From assembly GCA_030867875.1 (NCBI GenBank), contig JAOWCC010001589.1, positions 80,995,537 through 81,059,536 on the forward strand: DNA of 64,000 nucleotides, in the 5' to 3' direction. Each line of letters begins with the position of its first letter. Within the stretch, counting starts at the first letter, position 1. The translations under genes were made by a program, and so were the position numbers. Of the stretch, positions 62,090 to 64,000 are shown in pieces. Source of the stretch: Actinernus sp. WN-2022. Its lineage: Eukaryota; Cnidaria; Anthozoa; Actiniaria; Actinernidae. The notes beneath the pieces were generated by a model. It was not told where the DNA came from and ran no database searches. It saw nothing but the letters and a program-made list of their open reading frames with translations.

Positions 62090-64000
62090 ACTTCTGCCCA
62101 GTCCCAGAACCTATTCATAAAAAAGAAGCGTTTTAAAAAGTTGTGTAAAAATAAGAAAGCCCATACAATCAATGCTCGCCTGAAAGAGCTAGATTTCAAA
62201 AATCCAAAGAAACTATGGAGGAAATTAAAAAACATTTTCCAAATAGGCAAAAATCGGGACAAACAGTGCTACCCAGTGGAATTAGAAGAATTTCACAAAC
62301 ATTTTAAAGAACAAAATATTTCTGAAATAAACCCTATACCTAGCAGTCCCACAAAGCAAGGTCCATTAGATTACGAAATAACAAATAAGGAGATCAGAGA
62401 TTCCATAGATAAACTAAAGAACAACAAAGCACCTGGGCACGACAACATTTTAAATGAAATTTTAAAATATGTCAAAGATAGTCTAATACTACCATTAAGA
62501 TCACTCTTCAATATAATTCTAGCCTCAGGCGAGTACCCTCAAGAATGGAATATGGGATTCATAATCCCCATTCATAAAAAGGGAGATCGTTCGGATGTAA
62601 ATAACTACAGAGGCATTACTTTACTTTCCGCGCTAAGTAAAGTATTCACTTCAGTCCTCAACCATAGATTAACCGAATATTTGGAGAGTAATGGCATTTT
62701 AAAAAAAGAACAGGGTGGTTTTAGAAAACACCACTCCACAGTGGATAGTATTTTTATACTAAAAACTCTCATCGACAAATACGTTAAGAGTAAGCCTAAA
62801 AAGAAAAACAATGTTCTGTTTTCCTGTTTTGTTGATTTCAAAAAGGCATTTGATAGCATACCTAGGGAAAAACTATTTAACAAAATACAAAAAGCGGGAA
62901 TCGAAGGTAATTTTTATAATAATAATAATAATAATAATTACATTTATATAGCGCTTTTTCCTATAAGTCCAAAAGCGCTTTACACCTAATTAAAAAACTA
63001 CATCTTATTTAAAATATATTAAAAAATCCTAAGTTAATTAAGCTAAAAACCATGATTAAAAATTACAATAAATTGTTGATATCCGAAAACTGATCAATAA
63101 AAAACTTTCTTAAAAAGGTATGTCTTAAGGCTCTTCTTAAATAGCTCTATTGAAGGACTAGATTTAATGTTAAAAGGCAGTGAGTTCCATAGCTTTGGCG
63201 CACATACAGAAAAGGCTCTATAGCCGTACGATTTAAGATTAAAAGTTGGCGCCTGTAACATTAACTTCGATGCAGATCTCAGGCTTCGTTGTGGAGCATA
63301 AGGCTCTAATAAATTACACAAGTACTGAGGAGCAGTGGCATTCACCACCTTATACGTAAACAGTAATATCTTAAATTCTATTCGCTGCTCAATAGGCAGC
63401 CAGTGCAATTCTATAAGAAGTGGTGTAACGTGGTCTGACTTGGGAGACAAGGTAACAAGCCTAGCCGCTGAATTTAGGACATATTATAACGTTCTACGAA
63501 CTATGTACTCAAATGACATTTCAGCAGTTAAGATAGGTAATGTAAAAACAGAGAAATTTAGATGCCATATTGGCGTTAAACAAGGCTGCATGCTTAGTCC
63601 TACGCTGTTTAACTTATTCATTAGTGACCTACCCGACAAATTCGAACAATCGGGTGTCGAAGAGAGAGTCACACTAGGAAATAACAATGTGAATTGCCTC
63701 CTTTACGCAGATGACTTAGTCCTGCTATCAACAACCTCTAAAGGCCTTCAAGATCATTTAAAGACACTTGAGGATTACTGTAACAGTAACCGTCTGGAGG
63801 TTAATATTACAAAAACTAAAGTAATGATCTTCAACAATAATGGCAAAAGAATGAATAACTACAAATTTTACCTTAAAAACAATCAATTAATAAATACCCA
63901 AATGTATAAATACCTTGGCCTTACCCTAAGTACATTCGGTAATTTTAGTTTAGCCAAACAAGAACTAAAAAAAACTGCGTTGAAGGCATTGTACAAAATA
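49264..64000 (+). CDS. PC: Pyruvate carboxylase, mitochondrial (5' part; continues past the window)
   Basis: Three coding exons in the window (49264-49623, 60466-60862, 61694-61997) give 353 codons plus two bases in one continuous frame. Pyruvate carboxylase is a mitochondrial biotin enzyme that makes oxaloacetate from pyruvate and bicarbonate using ATP. The Arg-rich, acid-poor N-terminus ([11 protein letters not shown] and on) fits a mitochondrial presequence. Next come [19 protein letters not shown] (biotin carboxylase N-terminal fold), HPGYGFLSE, the glycine-rich ATP-grasp loop [21 protein letters not shown], and [16 protein letters not shown] with catalytic Glu and Arg residues. The mixed residues distinguish it only modestly from other biotin carboxylases, but the [20 protein letters not shown] segment is characteristic of pyruvate carboxylase. 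The rest of the biotin carboxylase domain, the carboxyltransferase and the biotin carrier domains lie beyond 64000. Intron 1 is 10.8 kb and contains a Gypsy element; a LINE lies in intron 3. Confidence 0.93.
49624..50464. other. Pyruvate carboxylase intron 1, proximal part
   Basis: No gene. A small inverted repeat lies at about 50222-50365 (GAAGGGCTGTGTGCAAAAAGGG and the complement near 50341). Confidence 0.4.
50465..50578 (-). repeat. Gypsy 3' LTR (114 bp)
   Basis: It begins TGTTTCACGAAGCGACCACA on the plus strand and ends CATACTGTAACA. It differs from the other LTR at three of 114 positions. The minus strand has an AATAAA polyadenylation signal inside. Confidence 0.95.
50745..51950 (-). 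pseudogene. Gypsy integrase, broken
   Basis: 51918-51478 has [20 protein letters not shown], the zinc-binding CALCAEFQ block, and the first two catalytic acids in [10 protein letters not shown] and VTDNGPQLT. An in-frame TAG (51480-51478) cuts the protein where a Trp is normally found. The same frame then continues with [18 protein letters not shown], which holds the third catalytic Glu. 51300-50983 carries the C-terminal domain ([11 protein letters not shown]). A further frameshift near 50990 leads into the Pro-rich end (RPPIRYQV). Upstream of 51918 there is another frameshift. Confidence 0.9.
51976..53819 (-). pseudogene. Gypsy pol: reverse transcriptase and RNase H
   Basis: An open frame of more than 600 codons (the first four codons come from the MITE). 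The RT blocks are visible: a [16 protein letters not shown] approach, [41 protein letters not shown] and the active-site strand LRDDVLVVG with the DD pair. Connection and RNase H follow: [47 protein letters not shown] and HKPLQAIF. The frame is lost near 51976. As part of a broken polyprotein without intact gag, protease or integrase, it is not functional. Confidence 0.93.
53820..54069. mobile_element. 250-bp MITE with GAGCGG ends and TA duplication, copy 2
   Basis: The ends GAGCGGATTTCAATTGAGTG and the complement of GAGCGGTTTTCAATTGAGTG are bordered by TA on both sides (53818-53819, 54070-54071). It is the same family as 29534-29778, in opposite orientation. It is inserted inside the Gypsy element between the protease motif and the reverse transcriptase. 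Element plus one TA is 252 bp, a multiple of three, and the coding frames on both sides share the same phase, so the Gypsy polyprotein was continuous here before the insertion. Confidence 0.96.
54070..54522 (-). pseudogene. Gypsy nucleocapsid zinc knuckles and protease start, truncated by a MITE
   Basis: A Lys/Arg-rich stretch is followed by Cys/His clusters ([20 protein letters not shown], then [14 protein letters not shown]) for RNA binding, and by the aspartic protease motif [14 protein letters not shown]. The frame is broken 11 codons after that motif by the MITE at 53820-54069, so the protease cannot be completed. Confidence 0.9.
54567..55270 (-). pseudogene. Gypsy gag region, frameshifted
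   Basis: The first frame, from the Met at about 55138, begins [19 protein letters not shown] and contains [18 protein letters not shown]. The frame changes near 54880, and 54884-54567 carries [20 protein letters not shown] and [20 protein letters not shown], the Gypsy capsid/gag domain. A second frame change follows near 54580. Gag would form the virus-like particle; this one cannot be made intact. Confidence 0.88.
55212..55229 (-). other. Gypsy primer binding site
   Basis: Directly after the 5' LTR the minus strand reads TGGTGTCGGAAGTGGTTT. It resembles the complement of a tRNA-Leu 3' end with a couple of mismatches; the tRNA identity is from memory and not tested. Confidence 0.6.
55230..55343 (-). 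repeat. Gypsy 5' LTR (114 bp)
   Basis: Same sequence as the LTR at 50465 apart from three substitutions. The short length is typical of some compact Ty3/Gypsy elements. Confidence 0.95.
55344..55630. other. Pyruvate carboxylase intron 1, no feature
   Basis: Unique AT-rich sequence immediately outside the Gypsy 5' LTR. Confidence 0.4.
55631..56335 (-). pseudogene. Decayed coding remnant with coiled-coil character, unidentified
   Basis: The minus strand has two open blocks in the same phase (56122-55907 and 55825-55631), joined by a short stretch that is open in another frame ([16 protein letters not shown]). The first has [20 protein letters not shown] and [13 protein letters not shown], with heptad-like spacing. 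The second has [13 protein letters not shown] and PTTKERD text. It resembles an ORF1 or coiled-coil accessory protein of a retroelement, but I cannot name the family. It is broken by at least one frameshift and a stop. Confidence 0.5.
56707..57098 (+). repeat. Interspersed repeat with terminal hairpin, copy 3
   Basis: Nearly full length. The block GCGCCAGTTGAAATATCCTG and the end GGCAGCCCGAGTAA are conserved, but the GTGCTGCC half of the hairpin stem is deleted (ACTCGACAGGCAGCCCGAGT). No satellite attached. In pyruvate carboxylase intron 1. Confidence 0.82.
57099..57510. other. Pyruvate carboxylase intron 1, no feature
   Basis: No gene or repeat that I can support. Confidence 0.4.
57513..57793. 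mobile_element. 280-bp MITE with about 60-bp inverted ends
   Basis: The ends CAGGCAGCCCAATCTCATGA and its inverse (57774-57793) extend about 60 bp inward (TACGCTTACA, CTTGAATAGT). Target duplication not clear. Non-coding. Confidence 0.8.
58249..58440 (+). pseudogene. Tigger/Jerky-type transposase C-terminal remnant
   Basis: The plus strand encodes [20 protein letters not shown] then [20 protein letters not shown] and IEPFF, similar in layout to the C-terminal tail of Tigger/Jerky (CENP-B-like) transposases, which typically end in a QTTLDxFF-like motif. The DNA-binding and DDE domains are missing, so the element cannot move itself. Confidence 0.55.
58474..58862. mobile_element. TIR element nested in the pogo-like element
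   Basis: CCCGGGGACTCCCATATAAA with GGGATGCTCGTCG (58474-58512) is matched by CGACGAGCATCGATGTACCC and AAGGGAGTCCCC (58812-58850). GACCCCTAAAAGGTAC repeats twice inside. A poly-C run (about 58847-58860) lies in the right end. Non-coding. Confidence 0.75.
59184..59555. other. Pyruvate carboxylase intron 1, no feature
   Basis: A plus-strand open frame (59194-59592) runs here but shows no recognisable domain. Confidence 0.35.
59556..59737 (-). mobile_element. tRNA-derived SINE (family 1), copy 2
   Basis: Reverse orientation relative to 33193. The complement of box B (GGGTTTGAACCGACAACC) and of box A (CACTGTGCTAACTGGGAGGC) are present, as is the body phrase TTATCCAAGAAGACG. Confidence 0.82.
59755..59945. 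repeat. Repeats of ATCTTGACAAGATCTTG
   Basis: The self-complementary phrase CAAGATCTTG recurs about eight times over 190 bp, giving a cluster of short palindromes. Non-coding. Confidence 0.75.
60190..60365 (+). mobile_element. tRNA-derived SINE (family 3)
   Basis: Box A is GGTTGGTGCAGTGATAAAAC and box B is GGGTTCAATTCCCGG within a perfect T-arm (GCCGG / CCGGC). No acceptor stem is present, so it is not a tRNA gene. It lies just upstream of pyruvate carboxylase exon 2. Confidence 0.72.
60466..60862 (+). CDS. PC: Pyruvate carboxylase, second coding exon
   Basis: 397 bp, ends in phase 1. It encodes [20 protein letters not shown], then [20 protein letters not shown] and the ATP-grasp loop [17 protein letters not shown]. 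Acceptor TTTTTAG, donor GTAAGT. Confidence 0.95.
60863..61693. other. Pyruvate carboxylase intron 2
   Basis: It holds a 25-bp tandem repeat at 61291-61395 (TTCTGCGTTATTGTGGACGTGGCTG, four units with small changes). Otherwise no feature. Confidence 0.8.
61694..61997 (+). CDS. PC: Pyruvate carboxylase, third coding exon
   Basis: 304 bp; the first two bases complete a Glu codon from exon 2, and the exon ends two bases into a Gly codon. It encodes [40 protein letters not shown] and the catalytic stretch [19 protein letters not shown]. Acceptor GAATTACAG, donor GTATAT. Confidence 0.95.
62057..62086 (+). repeat. Poly-C run of about 30 bases
   Basis: A homopolymer tract between pyruvate carboxylase exon 3 and the LINE coding frame; the length in the assembly may be inexact. 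Confidence 0.85.
62100..64000 (+). mobile_element. LINE reverse transcriptase, interrupted and 5'-truncated
   Basis: The plus strand has an open frame to about 62912 with RT blocks [55 protein letters not shown] and [16 protein letters not shown]. After a 570-bp foreign insertion the coding resumes at about 63484 ([10 protein letters not shown], then [20 protein letters not shown]) with the active site [10 protein letters not shown] and the thumb motif [11 protein letters not shown], continuing past 64000. The endonuclease part upstream is missing. The clade is not assigned. It sits in pyruvate carboxylase intron 3, in sense orientation, and is interrupted rather than functional. Confidence 0.92.
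62915..63483 (-). mobile_element. L2/CR1-like LINE 3' end inserted in the LINE
   Basis: The minus-strand frame 63450-63094 encodes [40 protein letters not shown] and [11 protein letters not shown], ending [14 protein letters not shown]: the classic C-terminal tail of L2/CR1 LINEs. Its 3' end has AAGCGCTATATAAATG-type sequence and an (ATT)n run at 62915-62940. TTATAA at both junctions (62914 and 63484) may be the target duplication. It is 5'-truncated and interrupts the host LINE's RT between blocks. Confidence 0.9.

Overview
This is a 64 kb piece of a metazoan nuclear genome: AT-rich, with intron-bearing animal genes and a dense, nested load of transposons. The gene content, the K02A2.6-like Ty3/Gypsy element, the CR1/L2-like LINE tails and the many inverted-repeat elements fit a cnidarian such as a coral or sea anemone. 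The taxon is an inference; no single marker in the window proves it.

Three host genes can be supported. (1) A single-exon class A GPCR lies at 3258-4277 (+). (2) A 12-exon gene on the minus strand, 40194 down to 14496, encodes a 654-residue TAF6-like protein (TAF6L, a SAGA/PCAF-type histone-fold and HEAT subunit). I assembled it exon by exon; every junction is GT-AG and the phases agree throughout. (3) The 5' part of a mitochondrial pyruvate carboxylase gene runs on the plus strand from 49264. Three coding exons (biotin carboxylase N-terminal and ATP-grasp regions) lie in the window and the rest is beyond its right edge. TAF6L and pyruvate carboxylase are divergently arranged, with about 9 kb of repeat-filled sequence between their start codons.

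Most of the remainder is mobile DNA. 0.8-1.7 kb: an interspersed repeat with a terminal hairpin that runs into a 60-bp satellite. 4.9-11.3 kb: foldback elements with nested palindromes and G-rich satellite. 12.1-12.9 kb: a decayed hAT transposase. 13.6-40 kb: TAF6L, whose introns hold hAT, pogo-like, piggyBac-like and other TIR elements, SINEs and LINE tails. 41-47 kb: LINE remnants, small hAT hairpins, a candidate hammerhead ribozyme inside a 174-bp direct repeat, and minisatellites. 50.5-55.3 kb: a Ty3/Gypsy element with 114-bp LTRs on the minus strand, inside pyruvate carboxylase intron 1 and itself split by a 250-bp MITE. 57.9-59.2 kb: a pogo/Tigger-like element with a second TIR element inside it. 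62.1-64 kb: a LINE reverse transcriptase interrupted by an L2/CR1-like tail, in pyruvate carboxylase intron 3.

There is no operon, CRISPR array, rRNA gene or convincing functional tRNA gene. The most distinctive signals are the complete TAF6L gene, the hammerhead-like motif, the exact TA-flanked MITE insertion that splits the Gypsy protease from its reverse transcriptase, and the recurring design of TIR elements carrying an internal minisatellite.
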